From Bacillota bacterium (lineage in GTDB: Bacteria; Bacillota; Clostridia; Clostridiales; Clostridiaceae), in assembly GCA_023445445.1 (NCBI GenBank), contig JAEXLD010000112.1, positions 1 to 64,000 of the forward strand: a stretch of 64,000 bases of DNA, in the 5' to 3' direction. Shown in pieces: positions 16,267-24,906 of the stretch. The notes under the pieces are model-generated. The model was not told the origin of the DNA. It saw only the letters and a program-made list of their open reading frames with translations, and ran no database searches. The number at the start of each line of letters is the position of its first letter. Position 1 is the first letter of the stretch. The translations under genes and the position numbers were made by a program.

Positions 16267-16757
16267 TGTATACTGTTGGAATTATCACAAGTAGTGATAA
16301 AGGATATGCAGGTGAAAGAGAAGATAAAAGTGGAGCAGTTATTAAGAGAATAATGGATGAAAAAGGTCTTAAGGTTGAAAGACAAATTGTTCTACCAGAT
16401 GAAAAGGAAATGTTAAAAAAAGAGTTTATTTATATGAGTGATGAATTAAATTTAAATTTAATTCTAAGTACTGGAGGAACAGGCTTTTCTAAAAGAGATA
16501 TTACTCCAGAGGCAACAAAGGAAGTAATTCAAAGAGAAACCCCAGGAATATCTGAAGCTATAAGAATGTTAAGTTTAGAGATAACTAAAAGAGCAATGTT
16601 ATCTAGAGCTGCTTCAGGAATAAGAGGAAACACTTTAATAGTGAATTTACCAGGAAGTCCAAAGGCTTGTGAAGAAGCTTTAGATTTTATATTAGATGAG
16701 CTAATACATGGTTTAGGAATTTTATTAGGTACAGAAAAGGAATGTGCAAGAAAATAA
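16266..16757 (+). CDS. Molybdopterin adenylyltransferase (MogA/MoaB family)
   Basis: A 163-residue MoCF-biosynthesis-domain protein that adenylates molybdopterin before metal insertion by MoeA. It contains IITSSDKGYAGEREDKSG at the N-terminus, LILSTGGTGFSKRDITPEAT (the pterin-binding STGGTG loop) near residue 75 and NLPGSPKACEEALDFIL near the C-terminus. MogA and MoaB share these motifs; the length and context do not separate the two names. One-base overlap with mobA upstream. Confidence 0.88.
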   Translation: MYTVGIITSSDKGYAGEREDKSGAVIKRIMDEKGLKVERQIVLPDEKEMLKKEFIYMSDELNLNLILSTGGTGFSKRDITPEATKEVIQRETPGISEAIRMLSLEITKRAMLSRAASGIRGNTLIVNLPGSPKACEEALDFILDELIHGLGILLGTEKECARK

Positions 16758-16780
16758 TCATAATATAGGAGATGTTTCAT

Positions 16781-17797
16781 ATGAAAATGATTAGTGTATA
16801 TGATTCAGTTGGATGTATATTATCCCATGATGTAACACAAATAATACCTGGAGAGTTTAAAGGAAGATTATTTAAAAAAGGACATATTATAAAAGAAGAG
16901 GATATAGAAAAGCTTTTATCAATAGGTAAGGAACATATATATGTATGGGAACCTAAAGAAGGTGAATTACATGAAAATGATGCTGCTATAAGATTAGCTA
17001 ATTTAGTTCTTGGTGAAGGCGTAGGTAAATCTCCTGAAATAAAAGAAGGGAAAGTAGACTTTTTTGCAGATAGAGATGGAGTATTAAAAGTAAATAAGGA
17101 AGAGTTATTTAAACTAAATTCCTTAGGGGAAATTATAGTATCAACATTACATAATAACACTCCAATAAAAAAGGGTGAAAAAATAGGAGCTACTAGAGTT
17201 ATACCTTTAATAATAGATGAAGAAAAAATTATTAAAGCAGAGGAATTAATTGAAAAAAAGATCATTTCTGTAGAAGAAATAAAAGAAAAGAAATGTTTAC
17301 TAATTACTACAGGAAATGAAGTGTATAATGGCAGAATAAAGGATGCTTTCTTACCTGTGATAGAATCTAAACTTGGATATTATGGCAGTGAAATTATAAG
17401 ACAAGTGATTTTACCAGATTCTAAAGAAAGAATAATTGAAGAAATAAAAAAAGGCTTAGATGAAAAGGTAGATATGATAATTTGTACTGGCGGTATGTCT
17501 GTAGATCCTGATGATGTAACCCCAACTGCTATTAAAGAATGTGGAGGAGAATTAGTAACTTATGGTTCACCTGTTTTACCAGGTGCTATGTTCTTATTAG
17601 CATATTATAATAATATCCCTATACTTGGAGTTCCAAGTTGTGCTATGTATTCTAAAAGAACAGTACTAGATTTAGTGCTTCCAAGGGTTTTAGCAGATGA
17701 AAGATTAACCTTAGAAGATATAGCAGCTTATGGACATGGTGGAATGTGTTTAGATTGTAAAGTTTGTACATTCCCTCATTGTTCTTTTGGAAAGTAG
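16781..17797 (+). CDS. MoeA-like molybdopterin-binding protein with Cys-rich tail
   Basis: A 338-residue protein with a MoCF/MoeA-type domain in its C-terminal half: LLITTGNEVYNGRI, ICTGGMSVDPDDVTPTAI and GSPVLPGAMFLLAYYNNI, then GVPSCAMYSKRT in place of the MoeA SGNP segment. The N-terminal half (GCILSHDVTQIIPGEFKG) is unlike MoeA. The last residues, GMCLDCKVCTFPHCSFGK, hold four cysteines that could bind iron-sulfur or zinc. ATG 16781 was chosen because AGGAGA is eight bases upstream; ATG 16772 is too close. It may be a second metal-inserting enzyme (molybdenum versus tungsten) or a carrier; not proven. Confidence 0.72.
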   Translation: MKMISVYDSVGCILSHDVTQIIPGEFKGRLFKKGHIIKEEDIEKLLSIGKEHIYVWEPKEGELHENDAAIRLANLVLGEGVGKSPEIKEGKVDFFADRDGVLKVNKEELFKLNSLGEIIVSTLHNNTPIKKGEKIGATRVIPLIIDEEKIIKAEELIEKKIISVEEIKEKKCLLITTGNEVYNGRIKDAFLPVIESKLGYYGSEIIRQVILPDSKERIIEEIKKGLDEKVDMIICTGGMSVDPDDVTPTAIKECGGELVTYGSPVLPGAMFLLAYYNNIPILGVPSCAMYSKRTVLDLVLPRVLADERLTLEDIAAYGHGGMCLDCKVCTFPHCSFGK

Positions 17798-17806
17798 GAG
17801 GTTTTT

Positions 17807-18289
17807 ATGGACAATAAATTAACCCATTTCGATAATAGTGGAAATGCTAGAATGGTAGATGTTTCTGATAAGAATAAAACAGAAAGAGTTGCTATTGCAG
17901 TTTCTAGAATAAGAGTAAGTGAAGAAACATTATCTCTTATTAAGGAAGGTAAAATAGGAAAGGGGGATGTGCTAGGAGTTGCTAGAATTGCAGGAATTAT
18001 GGCAAGTAAACAGGCATCAAATTTAATTCCTATGTGTCACCCTTTAATGATTTCAAGCTGTAATGTAGATTTTGAAATAAATGATAAGGAAGTTTGTATT
18101 GATATAAAGGCTACAGTAAAAATAGTTGATAAAACTGGAGTAGAAATGGAAGCTTTAACAGCAGCAACTATAGCAGCATTAACTATATATGATATGTGTA
18201 AAGCTGTTGATAAGAGGATGGTAATTGAGGGGACTCATTTACTTAAAAAAACAGGAGGAAAGAGCGGAGAATTTAATTTTTATGAATAG
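17807..18289 (+). CDS. moaC: Cyclic pyranopterin monophosphate synthase
   Basis: A 160-residue enzyme that converts the MoaA product into cyclic pyranopterin monophosphate, the first stable intermediate of molybdopterin. Motifs: THFDNSGNARMVDVSDK at the N-terminus, IPMCHPLMIS around the active-site His, GVEMEALTAATIAALT with the catalytic acid residues, and LLKKTGGKSGEF at the end. Length is standard. TAGGAGG lies before the ATG; moaA follows after 14 bases. Confidence 0.95.
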   Translation: MDNKLTHFDNSGNARMVDVSDKNKTERVAIAVSRIRVSEETLSLIKEGKIGKGDVLGVARIAGIMASKQASNLIPMCHPLMISSCNVDFEINDKEVCIDIKATVKIVDKTGVEMEALTAATIAALTIYDMCKAVDKRMVIEGTHLLKKTGGKSGEFNFYE

Positions 18290-18303
18290 CTCTTTAATTA
18301 ATA

Positions 18304-19275
18304 ATGAAAGATAAGTATGGAAGAGAAATAGATTATTTAAGAATTTCATTAACTGATAGATGTAACTTAAGATGTATTTACTGCATGGAAGAAAAAGAAA
18401 ATGATTTTTTTAATGAAGAAGAAAAGCTTTCAAAGGATGAAATATGTAAGATAGTTAAGGCTTGTTCAAAACTTGGAATAAAGAAAATAAGATTAACTGG
18501 TGGAGAACCTTTAGTAAGAAAAGATATTGTTGAATTAATTGAAGAAATCAATGAAATTGAGGGTATTGAAGAGATATATCTTACAACAAATGGAATACTA
18601 TTAGAGGATAAAATACATATGTTAAAAACAGCAGGTTTAAAGGGTGTAAATATTAGTTTAGACTCGTTGAAAGCTGGAATGTTTAATAAGCTAACACGCC
18701 TTGGCGATTTAAAGAAAGTCTTAGGAGCTATAGATAAATGTTTGGAACATGGAATTAAAGTTAAGATTAATTCAGTTATGATAAAGGGCATGAATGAAGA
18801 TGAAATATTAGATTTTGTAAATTTAACTTTAGATAAAAATGTAGATGTTAGATTTATAGAACTTATGCCAATAGGAGTTGGTAGTAAGTTTAAAGGGGTA
18901 AGCAACGAAGAAATCATAAAGTTAATTAATGAAAATTATAGTTATATAGAAGAAGTAAATAAAAACAAAAATGGTGGACCAGCGACTTATATTAAATTAA
19001 AGAATGCTAAAGGTAAGATTGGCTTTATAAGTGCTATTAGTAATTGTTTTTGTGAGGAATGTAATAGAATAAGGCTTACATCAGAAGGATTTTTAAAACA
19101 ATGTCTTCACTACAATTATGGTATTGATTTGAAAAAATTACTTAGAAATGGTGCAAGTGAAGAAGAAATATTAAACGTAATAAAAGATAATATTTATAAT
19201 AAACCAGAAAAACACTTATTTATGAGAAAAAGTGAAAATAAAGAATTAAAGTTTATGAATCAAATTGGAGGATAA
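18304..19275 (+). CDS. moaA: GTP 3',8-cyclase (radical SAM)
   Basis: A 323-residue radical-SAM enzyme that starts molybdopterin synthesis from GTP. The SAM-cluster motif is DRCNLRCIYCM with C20, C24 and C27. The second cluster near the C-terminus is seen in CFCEECNRIRLT and, later, QCLH. The protein ends in Gly-Gly (NQIGG), as MoaA requires for activity. No Shine-Dalgarno sequence is visible before ATG 18304, so translation probably depends on moaC just upstream. Confidence 0.95.
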   Translation: MKDKYGREIDYLRISLTDRCNLRCIYCMEEKENDFFNEEEKLSKDEICKIVKACSKLGIKKIRLTGGEPLVRKDIVELIEEINEIEGIEEIYLTTNGILLEDKIHMLKTAGLKGVNISLDSLKAGMFNKLTRLGDLKKVLGAIDKCLEHGIKVKINSVMIKGMNEDEILDFVNLTLDKNVDVRFIELMPIGVGSKFKGVSNEEIIKLINENYSYIEEVNKNKNGGPATYIKLKNAKGKIGFISAISNCFCEECNRIRLTSEGFLKQCLHYNYGIDLKKLLRNGASEEEILNVIKDNIYNKPEKHLFMRKSENKELKFMNQIGG

Positions 19276-19280
19276 TTAAT

Positions 19281-19736
19281 ATGTGCAAGGTATTAGCTAT
19301 ATGTACAAGTAAGCATAAGGGGACATTAAAAGAAGAAGTTAAGGAAGCAAACTTCATTGAAGACTTTGGAATAGAAGGGGATGCTCATGCTGGAAAATGG
19401 CATAGACAAGTTAGTTTATTAGCTTTTGAAAAAATAGATGAATTTAGAAAAAAAGGTGGAGATGTTGATTTTGGAGCCTTTGGAGAAAATTTAGTAGTTG
19501 AAGGCTTTGAATTAAATAAATTACCAATAGGACAAAAATTAGAAGTTGGGGAAGTATTATTAGAAGTAACTCAAATAGGTAAGGAATGTCATGATAAGTG
19601 TGCAATTTATTATCAAGTTGGGGAATGTATAATGCCTAAAAATGGTATATTTACAAGAGTTTTAAAAGGTGGGAAGGTTAGAGTAGGAGATAAATGTAAG
19701 ATTATAGAAAATGAAAAGAGAACATTTACTCTATAA
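19281..19736 (+). CDS. MOSC-domain protein
   Basis: A 151-residue stand-alone MOSC domain (molybdenum cofactor sulfurase C-terminal type). Recognisable parts are FGIEGDAHAGKWHRQVSLL, GAFGENLVVEGFEL and the conserved cysteine segment QIGKECHDKCAIYYQ. MOSC domains bind the molybdenum cofactor or related species, acting in sulfur transfer or as carriers. GGAGG precedes the ATG. As the last gene of the cofactor operon it probably handles the finished cofactor. A long terminator hairpin follows. Confidence 0.85.
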   Translation: MCKVLAICTSKHKGTLKEEVKEANFIEDFGIEGDAHAGKWHRQVSLLAFEKIDEFRKKGGDVDFGAFGENLVVEGFELNKLPIGQKLEVGEVLLEVTQIGKECHDKCAIYYQVGECIMPKNGIFTRVLKGGKVRVGDKCKIIENEKRTFTL

Positions 19737-19755
19737 AAAATATTATTTTTATTAT

Positions 19756-19830
19756 AAAAGAAGATATTTATTATATTTAAAATTTGGATTTTATAAATTC
19801 AAAAGAAATATAATATATATCTTCTTTTTT
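19756..19830. terminator. Very long terminator hairpin after the cofactor operon
   Basis: AAAAGAAGATATTTATTATA (left) pairs almost perfectly with the right arm ending in ATATCTTCTTTT, and an inner stem TTTGGATTT/AAATTCAAA closes a 3-base loop, for roughly 30 paired positions in total. Ends in TTTTTT. Confidence 0.8.
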
Positions 19831-19928
19831 ATTATTTGAAGAAATTATAAATTATTACTCTGTGAATAACTTAAGTAAATCCTTGTAATACTAAATATGA
19901 AAAGAATATGAAATAAAGGAGAAATATT

Positions 19929-22034
19929 ATGAAGGTTGTAAGATCCACTTGTAATTATTGCTCAATAGCTTGTAATTTTGATTTTCATGTAGACGATAAA
20001 GGATTTATTGAAAGAGTTAAACCCTCTGAAGATTATCCAATTAATAGAGGCTTTTGTTGTGTGAAAGGGTTGAATTTAGATAAACAAAATACAATATATG
20101 AGAATCCGGTTTTACCACTATTAAGAAAAGAAAATGATGAATTTGAACATATATCTTGGGAAGAGGCTTTTAAAATTTTTGCTGAAAATGTAAAAAGGAT
20201 TCAAGAAAAACATGGGAAAGAAAGCTTTGCATTTTTAAGCACTGGACAACTTTTAAGTGAAGAAATGGCATTGGCAGGGCATATTGGAAGAACATTTTTA
20301 GGTGGAAATGGAGATGGGAATACTCGCCTTTGCATGGCTACTTCAGTTGTAGCTTATAAGCAAAGTTTTGGATTTGATGCTCCACCGTATACTTTAGAGG
20401 ATTTAGAACATTCAGATGTAATGATATTTGTTGGATGTAATCCAGTAGTAGCTCATCCAATTTTATGGGGTAAGGTTATAAAAAATAAAAATGAAAACAA
20501 AAAGGTTATAGTAATAGACCCTAGAAAGAGTGAAACTGCATCAAGAGCTGATATGTGGATAGATATTAAAGCTAAATCAGATATTAGACTATTCTATACA
20601 TTAGCCAATGTATTAATAGAAAAAGGATGGATAGATACAGATTTTATAAAAAGTAATACGGAGGATTTTGAAGGCTTTAAAAATCATGTTAAAAAATATG
20701 ATATTAATGATGTTGAAGAATATACAGGAATATCAAAGGGAAGAGTTCTAGAACTTGCAGAAATAATTAATAAGGGGAAGAGAGTTTCTTTTTGGTGGAC
20801 TATGGGAGTAAATCAAGGCTTTCAAGCTGTAAGAACTGCACAGTCTATTATTAATTTAGCACTTATGACAGGAAACATAGGAAAGTCAGGAACTGGAGCA
20901 AATTCTATAACAGGTCAATGTAATGCTATGGGTTCAAGACTTTTTAGTAATACCACAGGTTTTTACGGTGGTGGAGAATATAGTGATGAAAAGAGAAGAA
21001 AAGTAATAGCTGAAGTATTAGAAGTAGATGAAGATATTTTACCTAAGAAAGCAACAAAACCATATAACGAAATAGTTGATGGGATAAATAATGGTGAAAT
21101 TAAAGCACTATGGGTTATAGCAACAAATCCTTTAGTTTCTTGGATTAATGATTTAGAGTTTAAAAAAGCAGCAGAAAAATTAGAATTTTTAGCAGTTCAA
21201 GATATATATTCTGATACTCAAACTTGTAGATATGCTGATTTAATACTTCCATCAACTAGCGGATTGAAAAAGGAAGGTCTTATTATTAATACCGAAAGAA
21301 GATTGTCTAAAGTACTACCAGTATTAGAAAAAAAGGAAAATGAATTAACAGACTATGATATTATGCTTGGAATAGGAGATGCCTTAGGTATGGGAAGTTT
21401 ATTAGATAAATGGAGAACTCCTAAGGATGCATTTGAAATTTTAAAGAAATGTAGTAAAGGTATGCCTTGTGATATAACTGGAGTAGATTATGATGCTTTA
21501 GATGGGTCTAAGGGAATACAATGGCCATATAAAGAAGGCGAAGAAAATGTTCAGCTAGAAAGACGATTGTTTGAAGATGGAAAATTTTTCACACCAAATA
21601 AAAAAGCTAAATTTATTTATGAAGATATTCTAAATCCACCATTTGATAGATCAGAAGAATATCCTTATATTTTAAATACAGGTAGAGCAACTGTTGGTCA
21701 ATGGCATACACAAACTAGAACAAGAGAAATACCAGATGTAGAAGCAATAATAGTAAAAGAAGGCTATATAAATTTTAATACTGATTTAGCAGAAGAGTTA
21801 GGTATTAAAGAAAATGATAAAGTTAAAGTAAGTTCACCAAATGGTATAACTAACACTTTTTTAGTTAAATTAAGTAGAAGTGTGAAAAGGGGCGATGTTT
21901 ATGCGCCAATGCACTATATAGAAACCAATTCTGTATTAACTTCAGTTTTTGATACTTATTCGAAGGAACCTAATTATAAATATGTACCAGTAAAGATAGA
22001 AAAGATAAAAGGTGATAACTATGAAGAGAATTAA
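19929..22034 (+). CDS. Molybdopterin oxidoreductase, nitrate-reductase-like (copy 2)
   Basis: A 701-residue paralogue of the protein at 9652, alike over the whole length: N-terminal CNYCSIAC and GFCCVKG for one [4Fe-4S] cluster, GDGNTRLCMATSV with the presumed molybdenum-ligand Cys, and the C-terminal NTGRATVGQWHTQTRTREIP. No export signal. AAAGGAG precedes the ATG. It is followed by its own ferredoxin and FAD genes in the same order as copy 1. Local differences (PLVSWIND against PRHSFTNN; LPSTSGLKKEG against LPSVPAIKKEG) show real divergence, so substrate or expression may differ. Upstream is only half of a CRP/FNR-type site (TGTGA at 19861). Confidence 0.85.
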   Translation: MKVVRSTCNYCSIACNFDFHVDDKGFIERVKPSEDYPINRGFCCVKGLNLDKQNTIYENPVLPLLRKENDEFEHISWEEAFKIFAENVKRIQEKHGKESFAFLSTGQLLSEEMALAGHIGRTFLGGNGDGNTRLCMATSVVAYKQSFGFDAPPYTLEDLEHSDVMIFVGCNPVVAHPILWGKVIKNKNENKKVIVIDPRKSETASRADMWIDIKAKSDIRLFYTLANVLIEKGWIDTDFIKSNTEDFEGFKNHVKKYDINDVEEYTGISKGRVLELAEIINKGKRVSFWWTMGVNQGFQAVRTAQSIINLALMTGNIGKSGTGANSITGQCNAMGSRLFSNTTGFYGGGEYSDEKRRKVIAEVLEVDEDILPKKATKPYNEIVDGINNGEIKALWVIATNPLVSWINDLEFKKAAEKLEFLAVQDIYSDTQTCRYADLILPSTSGLKKEGLIINTERRLSKVLPVLEKKENELTDYDIMLGIGDALGMGSLLDKWRTPKDAFEILKKCSKGMPCDITGVDYDALDGSKGIQWPYKEGEENVQLERRLFEDGKFFTPNKKAKFIYEDILNPPFDRSEEYPYILNTGRATVGQWHTQTRTREIPDVEAIIVKEGYINFNTDLAEELGIKENDKVKVSSPNGITNTFLVKLSRSVKRGDVYAPMHYIETNSVLTSVFDTYSKEPNYKYVPVKIEKIKGDNYEEN

Positions 22035-22434
22035 AATTGATAGAAAGAAGTGTATTGGCTGCTTAACTTGTACTACAGCTTGTAAGGTTTCTCATGGTTG
22101 TAGAGATACAAGAGGTAGAATAGTAATTAATAGTGAAGGAAGATATGCTCCAATTTATTGTAGACATTGTACTAGACCAGAATGTGTCTATGCTTGCCCA
22201 ACTGGGGCCATGAGAAGAGATGATGAAACTGGATATGTAATTTATGATAAGAGTAGATGTGCTACTTGCTATATGTGTATTATGGGATGTCCATATGGGG
22301 TATTAAAGATGGATTATCAAACTAATAGAGAAGTTATGAAGTGTGATATGTGTATCTCCCTAGAAAGTAATTATCCACAATGTGTGGCTAATTGTCCTAT
22401 GGATGCATTAACACTACAGGAGGTAGAAGAATAA
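22021..22434 (+). CDS. Four-cluster 4Fe-4S ferredoxin subunit (copy 2)
   Basis: A 137-residue paralogue of the ferredoxin at 11747. Cysteine groups: CIGCLTCTTAC, CRHCTRPECVYACPTGAM, CATCYMCIMGCPYG and CDMC...CVANCP. It overlaps the 3' end of the molybdoenzyme gene by 14 bases. ATG 22021 is preceded by AAAAGGTGA; an upstream in-frame GTG lies inside that site and is unlikely to start translation. The stop overlaps the FAD-protein ATG by one base, as in copy 1. Confidence 0.88.
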   Translation: MKRIKIDRKKCIGCLTCTTACKVSHGCRDTRGRIVINSEGRYAPIYCRHCTRPECVYACPTGAMRRDDETGYVIYDKSRCATCYMCIMGCPYGVLKMDYQTNREVMKCDMCISLESNYPQCVANCPMDALTLQEVEE

Positions 22435-23657
22435 TGAAATATGTAATTATAGGGGCATCAGCAGCAGGAATAAATGCAGCTAGAACTCTTAGGCAGTTTA
22501 ACAAAGAATGTAAAATAGTATTGGTTTCTAAAGATGAACAAGTTTATTCTAGGTGTATACTTCACCATTTCTTAGATGGTAGAAGAGAAATAGAAGCATT
22601 AGACTTCACACCAGATAATTTTTTCGATATGTATGATATAGAATGGATTAAGGGAGTGGAAGTAGTTGGAATAAAAATTAAAGATAAAAAAATAATTTTA
22701 GATAATGGAAGTAATATAGATTATGATAAATTGTTATTATCTACAGGTGCTTCATCATTTTTACCACCAATAGAAAACCTAAGGACTGCCAATAATGTTA
22801 TTGGTTTAAGAAACTTAGATGATGCCATTAGGATTAAAGAAATAGTAACAAAGGTAAGAAATATAGCTATATTAGGAGCAGGGCTTGTAGGGGTAGATGC
22901 ATTAGCAGGACTGTTAGGATATGATGTTAATTTAACATTAATAGAAATGGGAGACAGATTACTTCCATTACAATTAGATAAGTATGCGGCCAGTAAGTAT
23001 GAAGAAAGATTAATGAAAGAAGGGGTTAAATTAAAATTTTCAGTAAAGGCAGAAAAAGTAATTGTTGATGATGATAATAATCCAGTTTCAATAATGCTAA
23101 ATACTGGAGAGGAGGTTCCTTGTGAGTTAATTATTGCCTGTGCGGGAGTAAGAGCAAATGTTGGCTTTTTAAAAGACACTGGAATTGAATGTGATAAGTT
23201 TGGATTAATAATTAATGAAAAAGGAGAAACAAATGTTAGAGATATATATGGAGCAGGAGATATAACTGGTAGAAGTCCAATATGGCCAATAGCTGTTAAA
23301 GAAGGAATGATTGCGGCAAATAATATGGTAGGAAAAGAAACTTTTATGGAAGATTTTTTTGCCACTAAGAATACTATGAATTTTTGTGGTTTAGCAACTA
23401 TGTCTCTAGGTTTAGTTACTAAGCCAGACGATACTTATGAAGAAATAATTGATATAGATGGTAAGGATTATAAGAAAATAATATATAAAGATGGAGCTAT
23501 TTATGGAGCTATAGTTCAAGGGGATTTATCTTATGTTGGCGTGTTGACTCAATTAATAAAACAAAAAATAAATGTTGATAGAGTTAAAAAGCCTTTATTT
23601 GATATAGATTATTCTGATTTCTTTAATGAAACACAAGACTTGCAGTTTGTTTATTAA
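22434..23657 (+). CDS. FAD/NAD(P)H-dependent oxidoreductase (copy 2)
   Basis: A 407-residue paralogue of the flavoprotein at 12154, with the same order of motifs: YVIIGASAAGINAARTLRQF (FAD), IAILGAGLVGVDALAG (NAD(P)H), VRDIYGAGDITG (FAD) and a C-terminal domain from TKNTMNFCGLATMSLG. ATG 22434 has AGGAGG at 22418-22423; a longer in-frame version from 22392 would run through the ferredoxin end and is rejected. It should pass NAD(P)H electrons to the copy 2 ferredoxin. Two TDT-family transporters follow, the first 14 bases downstream and likely in the same transcript. Confidence 0.87.
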   Translation: MKYVIIGASAAGINAARTLRQFNKECKIVLVSKDEQVYSRCILHHFLDGRREIEALDFTPDNFFDMYDIEWIKGVEVVGIKIKDKKIILDNGSNIDYDKLLLSTGASSFLPPIENLRTANNVIGLRNLDDAIRIKEIVTKVRNIAILGAGLVGVDALAGLLGYDVNLTLIEMGDRLLPLQLDKYAASKYEERLMKEGVKLKFSVKAEKVIVDDDNNPVSIMLNTGEEVPCELIIACAGVRANVGFLKDTGIECDKFGLIINEKGETNVRDIYGAGDITGRSPIWPIAVKEGMIAANNMVGKETFMEDFFATKNTMNFCGLATMSLGLVTKPDDTYEEIIDIDGKDYKKIIYKDGAIYGAIVQGDLSYVGVLTQLIKQKINVDRVKKPLFDIDYSDFFNETQDLQFVY

Positions 23658-23671
23658 AAGTAGGTGAAAGA

Positions 23672-24622
23672 TTGGAAAATAAAAGTATAATAAAAAAAAT
23701 TAAAAATATGCCAGTACCTATTTTACCTACTATGGTGGGAGCAGCAACATTATCTAATGTATATCAGATATTAGGCTATAATTGGATTAGACATATCACC
23801 ATGATAATTACTACTTTAATTTTATTCGCATATATAATTAAGATAACATTATATTTTGATACTTGTAAAAGTGAATATAGTAATACAGTACCAGCAAGTC
23901 TTTATGCAGCATTTACAATGCTATTAATGATTTTGGGGTCCTATTATTTTAGTTATAATAAAGTGTTAGGAAAAGGCTTATGGATTATAGGAATATTATT
24001 ACATGCAATTCATATAGTAATATTCACATATAGAAATGTATTTTTAGGGGTTAAAAAAGAAGCTTTTGTACCAAGTTGGTTTGTAACTTACAATGGAATT
24101 ATGGTTTCTACAGTAGTTGGAAAGCCTATGAATGAACCTTTTATAGGGAAGATTATAGTTTATTATGGGATAATAGTATTTATAATAGTATTACCTTTGA
24201 TGATTAGGAGATTAAGAAGGGAACCTATAAATGAAGCTTTATTTCATACACAAGCAATTTTACTTGCACCATCAAGCCTTTGTTTAGTTAGTTATTTAAA
24301 TTATATAAATAACCCTAATAAGATCATAATTGGAATTTTATATATAATAATACTGCTAACACTATTATTTATAATATATATGTTACCAAAGTTTTTTTCC
24401 TATACCTTTACACCAGGCTTTGCAGGTTTAACATTCCCTATGGCTATAGGAATAGTTGCTTCTATAAAAGCATCTTCATTTTTTGAAAGTATAGGATATA
24501 AATCATTATCTTATATAGCAAAAGAAATAAGTGGTATTCAAATTTATATTAGTACTACAATAATAGCTTTTGTTTTATATAATTTTCTGCGTATGTTAGT
24601 TAAAAGCTATAAAAGAAGTTAA
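23672..24622 (+). CDS. TDT/TehA-family membrane transporter (first of two)
   Basis: A 316-residue integral membrane protein with about ten hydrophobic segments, matching the tellurite-resistance/dicarboxylate transporter (TDT) fold shared by TehA, Mae1, Ssu1 and plant SLAC1 anion channels. The opening PVPILPTMVGAATLSNVYQI and the later PGFAGLTFPMAIGIVASIKA are typical. It starts at TTG 23672 with TAGGTGA before it, 14 bases after the FAD gene, so it belongs to cassette 2. Substrate not readable from sequence; an anion linked to the molybdoenzyme (nitrate, nitrite) is an inference from SLAC1-type permeability. Confidence 0.8.
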   Translation: MENKSIIKKIKNMPVPILPTMVGAATLSNVYQILGYNWIRHITMIITTLILFAYIIKITLYFDTCKSEYSNTVPASLYAAFTMLLMILGSYYFSYNKVLGKGLWIIGILLHAIHIVIFTYRNVFLGVKKEAFVPSWFVTYNGIMVSTVVGKPMNEPFIGKIIVYYGIIVFIIVLPLMIRRLRREPINEALFHTQAILLAPSSLCLVSYLNYINNPNKIIIGILYIIILLTLLFIIYMLPKFFSYTFTPGFAGLTFPMAIGIVASIKASSFFESIGYKSLSYIAKEISGIQIYISTTIIAFVLYNFLRMLVKSYKRS

Positions 24623-24670
24623 TATTATATTTTAAAATAAATTTTACATATATCAGATATAATTATTGGG

Positions 24671-24717
24671 ATAACCTTAAAGTAAGTATTTAACTTTCTT
24701 TGGGGTTATTTCTTTTT
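24671..24717 (+). terminator. Intrinsic terminator between the two TDT genes
   Basis: ATAACCTTAAAG pairs imperfectly with CTTTCTTTGGGGTTAT, then TTTCTTTTT. Confidence 0.65.
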
Positions 24718-24760
24718 AAAGAAATAATTATTTTAAATTTTTTACTATAAAAAACTAAAA

Positions 24761-24778
24761 CTGTGATAATAATCACAG
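24761..24778. promoter_or_regulatory. CRP/FNR-type operator upstream of the second TDT gene
   Basis: CTGTGATAATAATCACAG has perfect 7-base arms and the full TGTGA-N6-TCACA consensus. A perfect TATAAT at 24798-24803 puts the start point near 24810 and the site centre (24769.5) at about -41, the class II activator position. Confidence 0.78.
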
Positions 24779-24906
24779 AAATATAATTGGTATAAAGTAT
24801 AATTGAAGAGAAAGTTTGTTTAATAATAAACAATCAAGTGAAATAATTAACATAGTAACGGATGAAAAGTTAATTTAGTATTCTTAAATTAATTTAGGAG
24901 GCAGAA

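Noticed and set aside
16777..17265. Minus-strand frame of 162 codons across the MoeA-like gene
   Set aside because: Antisense shadow of the second MoeA-like gene, same compositional signs.
18378..18917. Minus-strand frame of 179 codons within moaA
   Set aside because: Fully inside a well-supported moaA gene, low-complexity Ser/Ile/Leu composition, no start signals.
19861..19876. Full CRP/FNR site before cassette 2
   Set aside because: Only the left half (TGTGA) matches; the right half (CTTAAG) does not, so it is recorded as a half-site at most.
22721..23365. Long minus-strand open frame (214 codons) inside the second FAD oxidoreductase gene
   Set aside because: Serine/proline/leucine-rich product typical of an antisense frame of an AT-rich coding gene; no ribosome binding site, and the plus-strand gene is clearly real.
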